The translations under genes were made by a program, and so were the position numbers. From contig NZ_KQ948024.1 in assembly GCF_001513965.1 (NCBI RefSeq), positions 81,508 through 145,507 on the forward strand: a stretch of 64,000 bases of DNA. The letters run 5' to 3'. Under the pieces are notes generated by a model. It was not told the origin of the DNA and searched no databases. It saw only the letters and a list, made by a program, of their open reading frames with translations. Below, one piece after another: positions 33,761 to 42,540 of this stretch (position 1 is the stretch's first letter; every line of letters begins with the position of its first letter). Source of the DNA: Streptomyces cellostaticus. Its GTDB lineage: Bacteria > Actinomycetota > Actinomycetes > Streptomycetales > Streptomycetaceae.

Positions 33761-35167
33761 ATGCCTAGGTTCAATGAAAGAACCGTCACCGCGCGGCAGC
33801 CCACCGCCGCACGACGGGACGCCCGCCCCTCAGCACCCCCGCACCCCCGCGCCACCCTGGCCCTGACCAGCGCCGCGACCGCCGTGGCCCTGATGACCTA
33901 CACGGCCCCGATGGTCACGCTCCCGGACACCGCGGCCGACCTGCACACCCCGGTCTCCGCCCAGGCCTGGCTACTGAACGGCACCCCGCTGGGCCTGGCC
34001 GCCCTGCTCCTGGTGGCCGGCAGCCTGGCCGACGACTACGGCCGCCGCCGCATCTTCCTCACCGGCACGCTCGCCCTCGGCCTGACCACGGCCCTGGGCG
34101 GCCTGACGACCTCCACCCTCCTGTTCACCCTGGCCCGCATCGCCCAGGGCGCATCGAGCGCGGCGATCCTGGCGAGCAGCCTGGGCCTGCTGGTGACGGC
34201 CTTCCCGAGCCCGCGCGGCCGGCTGCACGCGACCGGCGTGTGGGGCGCGTTCGTGAGCGGCGGCATCGCGGCGGGCCCGCTGGTCTCCGGGGCGATGCCG
34301 TCGTGGCGGGTGGCGTACGGCGCCCTGGGCGCGGCGGCGCTGCTGGTGGCGGCCCTGGGCATCCGCCCCCTGAAGGAGTCGAAGGCCCCCCGGGGCGGCC
34401 GCCCCGACATCCTCGGCGCACTGACCTTCGGCTCGGCACTGGTGGCCCTGGTGGCGGCCCTGACCCTGGGCCGGGACGGCTGGCTGCGCACACCGGTGGC
34501 CCTGCTGCTGGCGGCGACGGTGGCCCTGATGGCCTTGTTCACGCTGGTGGAACGCCGGACGCGAACACCCATGATCGACCTCTCCCTCCTGCGTCGCCCC
34601 CGCTTCCTGGCCTCCGCGGCCGGCGGCCTGTTCACCGGCCTGACGGTGATCGGCCTCTTCAGCTACCTCCCCGCCCTGTTGCAGCAGACCCTGCACCTGT
34701 CCGCGATGAACACGGCCTGGCTGTTCCTGCTGTGGTCCGGCCTGTCGTTCGTAGTGGCCCTGCAGGCGAAGCGGCTGGCGGGCCGGATCGGTCCGCGGTG
34801 GCAGCTGGCCGTGGGCTTCCTGCTGCACGCGGTGGGCGCGCTGACGATGCTGGGCGCGGTCGGCGCGGGCTCATGGCCGCGGATGCTGCCGGGCCTGGTG
34901 ATCGGCGGCGTGGGCAGCGGCCTCCTGAACGCCGCACTGCCCCTCGTGGCGGTGGAGTCGGTCCCCGCCGAGCGGGCGGCGATGGGCTCGGGTGCCCAGC
35001 AGACGTTCCGCTACATCGGCTCCTGCGCGGGCGTGGCCCTGACGATCGCCCTCGTCACGTCGTCGGGCGGCGGCCTGGCACGGGGCGCGGACGTGGCAAT
35101 AGCCGTGTCGGCGGGCCTGGCCGTGCTGGGGGCTGTGAGTGTGGGGGTGGTGCGGGAGCGGGGGTGA
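33761..35167 (+). CDS. MFS drug exporter (DHA2-type, 14 TM)
   Basis: A 468-residue transporter with the motif A loop LLVAGSLADDYGRRRIFL after helix 2, the antiporter-type motif in helix 5 (VSGGIAAGPLVSGAMPSWRVAYGAL) and about 14 helices. DHA2 proteins export drugs or dyes using the proton gradient. TACGGT lies 7 nt before the ATG at 33761 without a ribosome binding site, consistent with a leaderless mRNA. Expression is likely repressed by the divergent HxlR protein until an inducer binds. Confidence 0.88.
   Translation: MPRFNERTVTARQPTAARRDARPSAPPHPRATLALTSAATAVALMTYTAPMVTLPDTAADLHTPVSAQAWLLNGTPLGLAALLLVAGSLADDYGRRRIFLTGTLALGLTTALGGLTTSTLLFTLARIAQGASSAAILASSLGLLVTAFPSPRGRLHATGVWGAFVSGGIAAGPLVSGAMPSWRVAYGALGAAALLVAALGIRPLKESKAPRGGRPDILGALTFGSALVALVAALTLGRDGWLRTPVALLLAATVALMALFTLVERRTRTPMIDLSLLRRPRFLASAAGGLFTGLTVIGLFSYLPALLQQTLHLSAMNTAWLFLLWSGLSFVVALQAKRLAGRIGPRWQLAVGFLLHAVGALTMLGAVGAGSWPRMLPGLVIGGVGSGLLNAALPLVAVESVPAERAAMGSGAQQTFRYIGSCAGVALTIALVTSSGGGLARGADVAIAVSAGLAVLGAVSVGVVRERG
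33768..33784. promoter_or_regulatory. HxlR operator 2
   Basis: GGTTC-AATGAAA-GAACC, with the same core and spacing as operator 1. It lies 7 bp inside the MFS coding region. The 45-bp centre-to-centre distance would allow cooperative binding around the promoter. Confidence 0.68.
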
Positions 35168-35188
35168 GCGGAGGCGAGCCGCCGGGGT

Positions 35189-35596
35189 TCAGGGGCTGTC
35201 CGAGGCTCGGTAGGCACGGGGCCCGGCCAGCCGGACCGCAGCCGCCCGGAACACGATCCCGGACCCCTCCGGTCCCAGCTCCACACCAAGGCCTCCACCG
35301 TCCCGGAGGAACACCCGGACGTCCTTCGCCTCGGCGGCGCCCCATCCCGTGGCCCGAAACCCCGTCACCCCCGTGAAGACGAGATGGAACTCGAACGCAT
35401 TGAAGCCCTTCCCCTCCCACTCCACGGGAGGGTTCACAGGGAACAGCCGCGTATCGAATCCCAAGGTCACGGAGTCTTCGCGTTCGTCGATGTGCACGGA
35501 GAAGAGATCGCACGCATCCGGCGAGGGCGGATCACCCCCGTACAGCGCACCCAGGAAGTCCTCAGAGGCAAGCAGCCGCAGCCAGTCACCGCTCAT
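35189..35596 (-). CDS. Imm50-like immunity protein
   Basis: A 135-residue acidic protein with the Imm50 layout: LYGGDPPSPDACDLFSVHI, then alternating beta-strands with FPVNPPVEWEGKGFNAFEFHLVF. Imm50 proteins are predicted immunity proteins against polymorphic toxins. It follows a second Imm50-like gene with an 11-bp overlap. No toxin gene is next to it in the window, so it may be an orphan immunity gene protecting against toxins of neighbours. Confidence 0.7.
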   Translation of the reverse strand: MSGDWLRLLASEDFLGALYGGDPPSPDACDLFSVHIDEREDSVTLGFDTRLFPVNPPVEWEGKGFNAFEFHLVFTGVTGFRATGWGAAEAKDVRVFLRDGGGLGVELGPEGSGIVFRAAAVRLAGPRAYRASDSP

Positions 35597-36155
35597 AGAA
35601 GACCTTCCGATGCGTGGCGGGAAGCGAGCCGAACAGCAGGGAGTCCACCCTGTTCAGGAAGAGATGCGGCCCGCCGTCCGCTCCCGCGGGCCCTCGACGG
35701 AAGGCGCTGACATGCCGTACGACCACGGACGCGGCGCACTCGAACCGCAGGTCCACCCCCGTCCCGCCGACCGACACCCGCATCCGCCGCTCGCCCCCGA
35801 ACGGCACCGCGCGCAGGTCACCCACAGCAGGCGGCTCCCACTGCGCGAACACCAGCGGTTCCACCGCGGGAAACGCGAACTGACACTGGACGGAGTCCAT
35901 GCCCGCGTCGGCCCACTCCTGGGGCGGTGACTCGGGAAAGCCGGGCAGGTCGAGCCGCAATGTCACCGTCGGCCCACGCCAGTTGAGATGGACGGAACGG
36001 ACCCGTACCCGCTCCAGGCCGGGAACGTGCCCGTAAAGGGACCGCAGGACGTCCGCGTTCACCAGGAAGCTTTCGAAGCCGCCGAAGCCGTCCAAGCCTT
36101 CGAAGCCGTCGAAGCCGTCGAAGCCGTCGAAGCCATCGACAGAGACCGACACCAC
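35586..36155 (-). CDS. second Imm50-like protein with N-terminal tripeptide repeat
   Basis: A 189-residue protein whose core (LRSLYGHVPGLERVRVRSVHLNW, FPESPPQEWADAGMDSVQCQFAF) matches the downstream Imm50-like protein. The N-terminus has about seven Gly-Phe-Asp/Glu/Gly units encoded by a 9-bp tandem repeat. The GTG start at 36155 is the only in-frame start before the repeat and has a weak ribosome binding site; a start inside the repeat or after it cannot be excluded. The pair likely arose by duplication. Confidence 0.6.
   Translation of the reverse strand: MVSVSVDGFDGFDGFDGFEGLDGFGGFESFLVNADVLRSLYGHVPGLERVRVRSVHLNWRGPTVTLRLDLPGFPESPPQEWADAGMDSVQCQFAFPAVEPLVFAQWEPPAVGDLRAVPFGGERRMRVSVGGTGVDLRFECAASVVVRHVSAFRRGPAGADGGPHLFLNRVDSLLFGSLPATHRKVFYER
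36074..36136. repeat. 9-bp tandem repeat (7 units) within the Imm50-like gene
   Basis: Seven units of consensus CGAAGCCGT on the plus strand, the third and last degenerate. In frame it encodes Gly-Phe-Asp/Glu/Gly units. Copy number can change without shifting the frame. Confidence 0.85.
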
Positions 36156-36212
36156 CGCATCGTCTCATCCGGCCGCCCCATACCCTTGAGGTCCCCTCGG
36201 GGTCCCCGCGGG

Positions 36213-37001
36213 CTACTCCCTGGGCCGCATCGACACCAGCTTCCCCCACACCGCCATCCGGTACCGCGAGGTGAACTCGGGAGTGCAGGTGGTCAGGGTG
36301 ATGTAGTAGCCGGGCTCGTCGTACCCGTAGGAAGGCCTCACCAGGGAACGCGGCACGGGCCGGATGACCCCGGAGTCCCGCGACGACGTCTGCGGCAGCA
36401 CCTTGTCGACCGCGTACGTGTACGTCGCCGCCTCCGTCTCGACCCGGACGGTGTCCCCGGGCCGCAGCCGAGGGAGGTAGCGGAAGGGCTCACCGTGGGT
36501 GTTGCGATGCCCGGCGAGCGCGAAGTTCCCGGCCTGGCCCGGCTGTTGGGTTCCGGGGTAGTGACCGACGTATCCCTTGTTGAGCACGTACGGCTTGCTC
36601 ACGCCTTCGGCGACGGGGACGCGCAGGTGCAGCCGGGGGATGGTGAGGACGGCGTACGCCTGGGAGGCGCGGGAACGCCCGGAGACGGTGACGGCGCCGC
36701 CCGGCCGCGGCCTCGCGCTGCCGGACGCGCCCGTCGCCGCCGGCCGGGGCGACGCCGACGCGGAGGGCGCAGCACCCGGGGCCGGGCTGTCCCCGCCGCG
36801 CGTGCCCCACTCCTTCTCCAGGGCCTCCACCTTCCGCTCGGCTCCCTGCCGGGCCTCCCGGTTGGTCCACCACAGCTGGTGCACGACGAGCAGCATGAGC
36901 ACGACCCCGGCGGTGACGAGCACCTCGCCTCCGCCCCACAGCCCCCGCCGCCACCTCGCCCGCCTGCGCCGATCACGGTGCCGTACGACTCGCATCCGCA
37001 C
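36213..37001 (-). CDS. srtE: class E sortase
   Basis: A 262-residue membrane-anchored transpeptidase with a basic N-terminus, one helix (about 25-45), a Pro/Ser/Ala linker and the sortase domain. The catalytic His is in ALAGHRNTHGEPF, the Cys in LTTCTPEFTS and the Arg in SRYRMAVWG, as in SrtE. These enzymes cut LAXTG and attach the protein to peptidoglycan; two LAXTG proteins are encoded in this window and the long chaplins are known substrates. The GTG at 37001 has GGAGG 5 nt upstream. Confidence 0.9.
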   Translation of the reverse strand: MRMRVVRHRDRRRRARWRRGLWGGGEVLVTAGVVLMLLVVHQLWWTNREARQGAERKVEALEKEWGTRGGDSPAPGAAPSASASPRPAATGASGSARPRPGGAVTVSGRSRASQAYAVLTIPRLHLRVPVAEGVSKPYVLNKGYVGHYPGTQQPGQAGNFALAGHRNTHGEPFRYLPRLRPGDTVRVETEAATYTYAVDKVLPQTSSRDSGVIRPVPRSLVRPSYGYDEPGYYITLTTCTPEFTSRYRMAVWGKLVSMRPRE

Positions 37002-37243
37002 ACCCGCCTCCCCAGAAGCCGCCCGCACGATAGGGCGAGGCACGCCAACTCACCAGAGCGGTAGGCCCTCCGACCGCGGAGCCATTGCCTCCCGCCTTCC
37101 TCAATGGGTTTGAGAAAGGGATGCCACAACTCTCGACAACCTCGCACACCAGACCCGATGCTTCCTGTTGGCATGCGGGGGGACCAGTCAGCGCCGGTTC
37201 GGGAACCGGCGCTGGAGCCGCACGGAGAGGCAGAGACCAAGCC

Positions 37244-38719
37244 ATGATCCGACGCAGAACGCTGCTGGCAGCCGCAGGCGGCGGCCTCCTGGGCAGCGCC
37301 CTGGCCACGGGCACCGCCCGGGCCGACGCCACCATTGCCGTCAACCCTTCGGCCGCCTACGGCACTTGGGAGGGCTGGGGCACCTCCCTGGCCTGGTGGG
37401 CGAACGTCTTCGGCGCCCGGGACGACTTCGCGGACGCCTTCTTCACCACCAGGACGACGACGTACAACGGCACGTCGCTCCCCGGCCTCGGCCTGAACAT
37501 CGCCCGCTACAACCTGGGCGCATGCAGCTGGAACAGCGTCGGCGGCCAGTCGATGGCGGCCTCCCCCAACATCCCCTCCTTCAAGCAGATCGAGGGCTAC
37601 TGGCAGGACTGGAACAACGAGGACCCCACGTCCTCCGCCTGGAAGTGGACGGCCGACGCGACCCAGCGCGCGATGCTGACGAAGGCCACGGCACGAGGGG
37701 CCACGACCGAGCTGTTCGCCAACTCGCCGATGTGGTGGATGTGCCTCGACCACAACCCCTCCGGCGCCTCCGACGGCGGCAACAACCTCCAGTCCTGGAA
37801 CTACCGCCAGCACGCCTCCCACCTGGCCGCGGTAGCCCTCTACGCGAAGCAGAACTGGGGCGTGAACTTCGCGACGGTGGAGGCCTTCAACGAGCCCTCC
37901 TCGTCCTGGTGGACGGCGACGGGCACGCAGGAGGGCTGCCACATCGACGCGACGGTCCAGGCAGCAGTACTTCCGTATCTGAGAAGCGAGTTGGACAAGC
38001 GAGGCCTGACGAGCACAAAGATCTCGGCATCGGACGAAACAAGCTACGACCTCGCCCGTACGACGTGGAACTCCTTCTCCTCCACGACGAAGGGGTACGT
38101 GAACCGGGTCAACGTCCATGGCTACCAGGGTTCGGGCGGCCGCAGGGACCTGCTGTACACGGACGTGGTGACGACGGCCGGCAAGGCCCTGTGGAACTCC
38201 GAGACGGGCGACAGCGACGGCACGGGGATGACCCTCGCCAGCAACCTCCTCTACGACTTCCGCTGGCTGCACCCCACGGCCTGGGTGTACTGGCAGGTGA
38301 TGGACCCCAGCGCGGGCTGGGCGATGATCGCGTACGACGCGAACACACTCCAGCCGGGCGCCGTCCAGACCAAGTACTACGTGATGGCGCAGTTCAGCCG
38401 CCACATCCGCCCGGGGATGACGATCCTGGACACGGGAGCGAGCTATGCGGTGGCGGCGCTGGACAAGTCGGCAAAACGCCTGGTGATAGTGGCCGCGAAC
38501 ACCTCCTCCTCCGCCCAGACCCTCACCTTCGACCTGTCGAAGTTCACGACGGTGACGGGCGGCTCGGGCGGCCTGGTCCCCCGCTGGAACACGGTGACGA
38601 CGGGCGGCTCGGACCTCTACACGTCCCACTCGGACACGCACCTGAGCGGCAAGTCCCTGTCGGTCCCCTTCGCGGCGAAGTCGGTGCAGACGCTCCAGGT
38701 GGACGGAGTCACCGTGTAG
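37244..38719 (+). CDS. secreted GH30 glycosidase, endo-beta-1,6-galactanase type
   Basis: A 491-residue Tat-secreted hydrolase (RRRTLLAAAGG near the start, signal to about residue 29). The (beta/alpha)8 domain has the acid/base Glu217 in EAFNEPSS and the nucleophile Glu320 in LWNSETGD, then a C-terminal beta-sandwich. The stretches GWGTSLAWWANVFG and SPMWWMCLDHNPSG are typical of GH30 subfamily 5 endo-beta-1,6-galactanases, which act on arabinogalactan side chains of plants. The ATG at 37244 is used because GGAGAGGCAG precedes it; the longer ORF upstream does not code for a signal peptide. Confidence 0.85.
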   Translation: MIRRRTLLAAAGGGLLGSALATGTARADATIAVNPSAAYGTWEGWGTSLAWWANVFGARDDFADAFFTTRTTTYNGTSLPGLGLNIARYNLGACSWNSVGGQSMAASPNIPSFKQIEGYWQDWNNEDPTSSAWKWTADATQRAMLTKATARGATTELFANSPMWWMCLDHNPSGASDGGNNLQSWNYRQHASHLAAVALYAKQNWGVNFATVEAFNEPSSSWWTATGTQEGCHIDATVQAAVLPYLRSELDKRGLTSTKISASDETSYDLARTTWNSFSSTTKGYVNRVNVHGYQGSGGRRDLLYTDVVTTAGKALWNSETGDSDGTGMTLASNLLYDFRWLHPTAWVYWQVMDPSAGWAMIAYDANTLQPGAVQTKYYVMAQFSRHIRPGMTILDTGASYAVAALDKSAKRLVIVAANTSSSAQTLTFDLSKFTTVTGGSGGLVPRWNTVTTGGSDLYTSHSDTHLSGKSLSVPFAAKSVQTLQVDGVTV

Positions 38720-38736
38720 CGCGGTGGCTCAGGGCA

Positions 38737-39456
38737 TCAGGGCAGCGGAAGGGCGTCCTGGTATCCGTTCACCGGCCGGGCGACCTTCTCGACCGTACGG
38801 GCGTCGAGCGCGACCGGCGCGGAGCTGGTGCCCAGCTTCCCGCCGGCATGCCAGGCCCCGGTCACCGTCACCCAGGTGTTGGCGGGCAGTACGGGACCGC
38901 CGTAGATCCGCACCTTCACGGACTGGGCGTCCGCCGCACAGCAGTTGAGGATGATTCGCGTCAGATCCCAGCTGCCGTGCGGCCCCCCGAGTGTGACGAA
39001 CCCGGTCATCCGGATGCTGCGCCCCTTGATGGCCTGCGCCCGGTCCTGCTGCACCCGGCTGGTGAAGCCGGAGAGGGTCATGGGGACGGGCGAGGCGGCG
39101 GGCAGCGGATCGAAGTCGCTCTGCTCGGCGACGGCCTTGGGCGGCTGCCGGGAGGCGGTGTAGGCGCCGAGGGCGGGTGGGGCGTAGAAGAGCAGGCTGA
39201 GCGCCGGAAGGAGGAGCAGCCAGGCGACGCGGGGCAGGGAGGAGTGATCGTGCCCGCTGTGCCCCTCTTCCTCCTCCTTCTGCTTGTCGAGCACGGCGCT
39301 GGCCACGCCCAGCAGGAGCAGCACCACGCCGGAGGCGACGAGCAGGGGCCGCATGCCTTCCTTGACGTACCTCAGGCACAGGTCGGTGAAGAGGGAGACG
39401 TGCAGCAGCCCGAGCCCGCAGAGCCCGAGCAGCACCGCCTGAAGGAATCGCTTCAC
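38737..39456 (-). CDS. TIGR03943/DUF1980 permease subunit
   Basis: A 239-residue membrane protein with helices at about 5-25, 38-56 and 73-95, a His-rich loop (EEEEGHSGHDHSS) and a C-terminal extracytoplasmic domain (MTGFVTLG, ILNCCAADAQSVKVRIYG). It starts with GTG overlapping the stop of the partner permease gene. The two proteins are known as a conserved pair of predicted permease subunits; the His-rich loops suggest a transition metal, but the substrate is unproven. Confidence 0.82.
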   Translation of the reverse strand: MKRFLQAVLLGLCGLGLLHVSLFTDLCLRYVKEGMRPLLVASGVVLLLLGVASAVLDKQKEEEEGHSGHDHSSLPRVAWLLLLPALSLLFYAPPALGAYTASRQPPKAVAEQSDFDPLPAASPVPMTLSGFTSRVQQDRAQAIKGRSIRMTGFVTLGGPHGSWDLTRIILNCCAADAQSVKVRIYGGPVLPANTWVTVTGAWHAGGKLGTSSAPVALDARTVEKVARPVNGYQDALPLP

Positions 39457-40496
39457 AGCAGCACCCCACCGATCAACGAACTGCACGCGACAGCGACGAC
39501 AACAGTGGCGGCGGAGAACCGTACGGCGAAGGCCCGCCCGAAGGTCCCCGCCTGAAGGGCGATGAGCTTCAGGTCGACCATGGGCCCCACCACCATGAAC
39601 ACGAGCCGCGCGATGGGCGGGAACCCGGTCAGCGAGGCGGCGAGAAAGGCGTCGGCCTCGGAACACACGGCGAGCAGCACGGCGAGCCCGGCCAGAAAGA
39701 GCACGGACAGCCAGGGCGCCCCGGCAAAGGTGTCGAGCACGGACCGGGGAACGGCGACGTTGAAGGTGGCGGCCGCCATGGCCCCGAGCACGAGAAACCC
39801 CCCGGCATGCAGGAAGTCGTGCTGGAACCCGAGCCGGAACTCGTTCCACCGGCTGCGCCCGTGTTGGTGCCCGGTATGCCGCGCGGTCGGCCGCAACCAC
39901 TCCGCCCGCCCGAAGCGCAGCCACAACCACCCCATGACGACGGCGGTGACGAGCGAGGCGACCAACCGGGCCAGCACCATGGCGGGGTTCCCGGGGAACG
40001 CGATGGCGGTGGCGGTGAGCACGACGGGATTGATGGCAGGAGCGGACAGCAGGAACGCAAAAGCGGCAGCCGGTGCGACCCCACGCCCGATCAGACTGGA
40101 GGCCACCGGCACCGAGGCACACTCGCACCCGGGCAGGACGGCCCCGGCGACACCGGCGACGGGCACGGCGAGCACGGCCCGCCGCGGCAGGATGCGACTG
40201 AACACCCGCTCCGGCACGAACGCGTTGATCGCGCCGGACAGGGCCGTACCGAGCAGTAGGAAGGGCAGGGCCTGCACCGTGACGGCCAGACACACGGTCC
40301 GCCACGCCTGCACGGCAGGGGCATCCCCCCAGCGCCCGAGGAGAATCACGACCGTACCGGGGACGACGGCGGCTCCCACGAGGAGCAGCGGCCCGTACCG
40401 GGGCGACTCGGGCCGCGCATCACTGTGCCCCGCGCCGTCCGCTACGGCACCGGCCGCCGCCTGATCCTCGGCGACCAGGGCGCCCGTCTTCTCCAT
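39453..40496 (-). CDS. UPF0718/DUF318-type permease
   Basis: A 347-residue membrane protein with about eight helices, the conserved motif LPGCECASVPVASSLIGRG (with a Cys pair) and a loop rich in His/Arg (RHTGHQHGRSRW). Family members are predicted permeases for metals or organometals; ArsP-type relatives export methylated arsenic. Encoded with its DUF1980 partner by a GTGA overlap. It is divergent from a SEC-C protein gene. Confidence 0.82.
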   Translation of the reverse strand: MEKTGALVAEDQAAAGAVADGAGHSDARPESPRYGPLLLVGAAVVPGTVVILLGRWGDAPAVQAWRTVCLAVTVQALPFLLLGTALSGAINAFVPERVFSRILPRRAVLAVPVAGVAGAVLPGCECASVPVASSLIGRGVAPAAAFAFLLSAPAINPVVLTATAIAFPGNPAMVLARLVASLVTAVVMGWLWLRFGRAEWLRPTARHTGHQHGRSRWNEFRLGFQHDFLHAGGFLVLGAMAAATFNVAVPRSVLDTFAGAPWLSVLFLAGLAVLLAVCSEADAFLAASLTGFPPIARLVFMVVGPMVDLKLIALQAGTFGRAFAVRFSAATVVVAVACSSLIGGVLL

Positions 40497-40659
40497 GCCG
40501 ACTCCGCTTGTCGATGTCCGCCTCGAAGATAGCGGTCCCGATCGGCCGTCACCCCCATCACCCAAGGGCCGACACTCACTTCCCCACCTCCCCTTTCTCA
40601 CCTCTTTCCCTCTCCTTTGCGCCTCACGTTTGTCACCGCCCGGCAGTACGGTGTCACCC

Positions 40660-41670
40660 ATGCGCCCCGACACGCCTGCCGAGAACGTCGACCACACCGC
40701 CGAAGCGGCACGCCTGGAGCGGACCGCCGGCCTGTATCCCGAGGACGCCGAGGCCCTGCTCCTGCGCGCCGCGGCCCACCTGGAACTGGCCGGCGACCGC
40801 CCCGCCGCGACGACGCTCTACGACCGCCTGCTGTCCTCGATCGACGGCCTGGAGAGCCCTGCCCTGGTACGCGCCCTGAAGGCCTCGAACCTCTGGGAGT
40901 ACGACCACGAGGCAGAGGCAAGGGCGATCATCGACGGAATCCGGACCTCGGCGCCCCGCGACCCGGCGCCCTGGGTGATCGTGGCCGAGGCCCTGGAGTC
41001 ACACGACGAGCTGGAGGCGGCGGAGCAGACCTTCACGGAGGCGACGAGCCTGCTCCTGACGGATGGGGCAGAACCCCCGTACTCGACCCATCCACTCCTC
41101 TTCGGCCGCCACCGCGTCCGCCGCATGCTGGGCCTGGCCCACGACGACTGGGACACCCTGGCGGACACCCTCCACTCCTCGCCGGTCTCCCTGGACGAAC
41201 TCCACGACCCGAAACGGGTGTGGTCCCTGGGCTCGGACAACCCGGCGGAGCTGGAGGCGGAGATCTCGCGACTGCGGGCGGAGCTGGGCGCGTACCGAGA
41301 GGCACTGTCCCGGCCGTTTCCGGTGGCGGTCCTGCACTGGCCGACATCCGAGCTGGAGGAGCTGCTGTCGGCGTATCCGGGGCTGGCCTCCGAGTACCCG
41401 TCCCACGGGGAGCACCTGACGACCATAGAGTCCTCGCTGCGCGAGCTGGCCTCTTCTGGGACGCCGAACCTGGGGATCGTGACGGGGACTGTGCCGTCGT
41501 ACGAGGCGTTTGCTGCGTCGGAAGGGGCGTCGCCGGAGGACGGGACGCTGCTGCCGCAGTATGCGACGACGTTGGCGGCGCGGGGGCGGGCTGTGGTTTG
41601 GCCGCCGCAGAGGGGGGCCGATTGCTGGTGTGGTTCGCCCCAGGACTACACCACCTGCCATGGAGCATAG
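40660..41670 (+). CDS. TPR-like protein with C-terminal SEC-C zinc motif
   Basis: A 336-residue cytoplasmic protein. The first ~150 residues are helical repeats (YPEDAEALLLRAAAHLELAGD, DHEAEARAIIDGIR, DELEAAEQTFTEAT) and the end has a Cys/His knuckle in DCWCGSPQDYTTCH, as in SEC-C motifs that bind zinc and often ribosomes or SecB. No enzymatic motif is seen. TACGGT is placed 7 nt before the ATG and no ribosome binding site is present, suggesting a leaderless mRNA. Confidence 0.78.
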   Translation: MRPDTPAENVDHTAEAARLERTAGLYPEDAEALLLRAAAHLELAGDRPAATTLYDRLLSSIDGLESPALVRALKASNLWEYDHEAEARAIIDGIRTSAPRDPAPWVIVAEALESHDELEAAEQTFTEATSLLLTDGAEPPYSTHPLLFGRHRVRRMLGLAHDDWDTLADTLHSSPVSLDELHDPKRVWSLGSDNPAELEAEISRLRAELGAYREALSRPFPVAVLHWPTSELEELLSAYPGLASEYPSHGEHLTTIESSLRELASSGTPNLGIVTGTVPSYEAFAASEGASPEDGTLLPQYATTLAARGRAVVWPPQRGADCWCGSPQDYTTCHGA

Positions 41671-41995
41671 AGACGCCCCCACGGCAGCGAGGCACAAGCC
41701 GCCGACCACCCGGCGTGCCACCACTCCGCTGAGGCGCTCCCAGCTCCGGTCAGCCCCTGGCCAACCGAACGGCACCCCACCCTGGGACCCGCTTCCCTCG
41801 GGCCGCCCGCTCGCTTCTCCCCTGTGCTGGAGCAGCGGGTCAAGGGTGGCCCGAAGGGCCATCGGGGCCCGGCCGACGCGGGAGCGCCCTTGAGGCGGGC
41901 TGCGGAAGCACAACAATGCCGAGAAGCGATCGGCCCTACGTCCTCATAGCACCGGTCAGCCGTACACCTCACAATGCCACCACCGCGCCGGCAGA
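41671..41995. other. 325-bp spacer at the left edge of the restriction island
   Basis: No gene, RNA or clear repeat is supported. Coding-like frames here are broken and lack start signals. GC falls to the right of this spacer, so it probably holds the junction between core chromosome and accessory DNA. Confidence 0.5.
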
Positions 41996-42469
41996 ATGCT
42001 TCCCGTGCCAGGTGCCGTCCCATCATCCCCCGCCGTGTCCGCTCGGATGAGCCGACAGAGTTCCCGCGACACGGCTCAAGAGGTCGCGGTGCGCAAACTG
42101 CTGCACGCGGCGGGGCTGCGCTACCGAGTGAACTACCCGGTGCCTGGCATGCCACGCCGTACGATCGACATCGCGTTCAGTCGAGCAAAGATCGCAGTAT
42201 TCCTTGACGGGTGTTTTTGGCACGGTTGCCCCGAGCACGCCACCCACCCAAAGGCAAACGCCGAATGGTGGCGAACAAAGCTGACGAAAAACGTCGCACG
42301 CGACCTCGAGACCACACAGCACTTGGAATCACAGGGCTGGACCGTCCTACGATTCTGGGAGCATGAAGTCCCGGATTCGATCGCCGAAGCCATCGCCAAG
42401 AAACGGCTCAACCTACAACGAGGAACGCCTAAAATACGGAAGAATCCAGAACAACCTCCTCGCGAATAA
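41996..42469 (+). CDS. vsr: very short patch repair endonuclease
   Basis: A 157-residue nickase-type endonuclease. Asp58 (RTIDIAF) and the motif FWHGCPEH with His76 and His81 match the catalytic residues of E. coli Vsr, and C78 is a likely zinc ligand. Vsr cuts 5' of T in T:G mismatches that arise when 5-methylcytosine deaminates, so it belongs with the C5 methyltransferase encoded in the same island. The start at 41996 is the longest ATG; 42047 is an alternative but would leave little before the conserved SRQSSRDT stretch. Confidence 0.92.
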   Translation: MLPVPGAVPSSPAVSARMSRQSSRDTAQEVAVRKLLHAAGLRYRVNYPVPGMPRRTIDIAFSRAKIAVFLDGCFWHGCPEHATHPKANAEWWRTKLTKNVARDLETTQHLESQGWTVLRFWEHEVPDSIAEAIAKKRLNLQRGTPKIRKNPEQPPRE

Positions 42470-42540
42470 CATCCCGAACACAAGGCGAGCGATTCAAGAT
42501 CATCGCCTCATTGGATTACTCACCACAATTGGGGGATTCC

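Noticed and set aside
33971..34828. 285-codon minus-strand Gln/Gly-rich ORF in the MFS gene
   Set aside because: Shadow frame caused by GC-rich codons; no start signal.
41671..41995. Degenerate gene or att site at the left edge of the restriction island
   Set aside because: No frame, direct repeat or recombinase remnant could be supported; only a composition change is visible.
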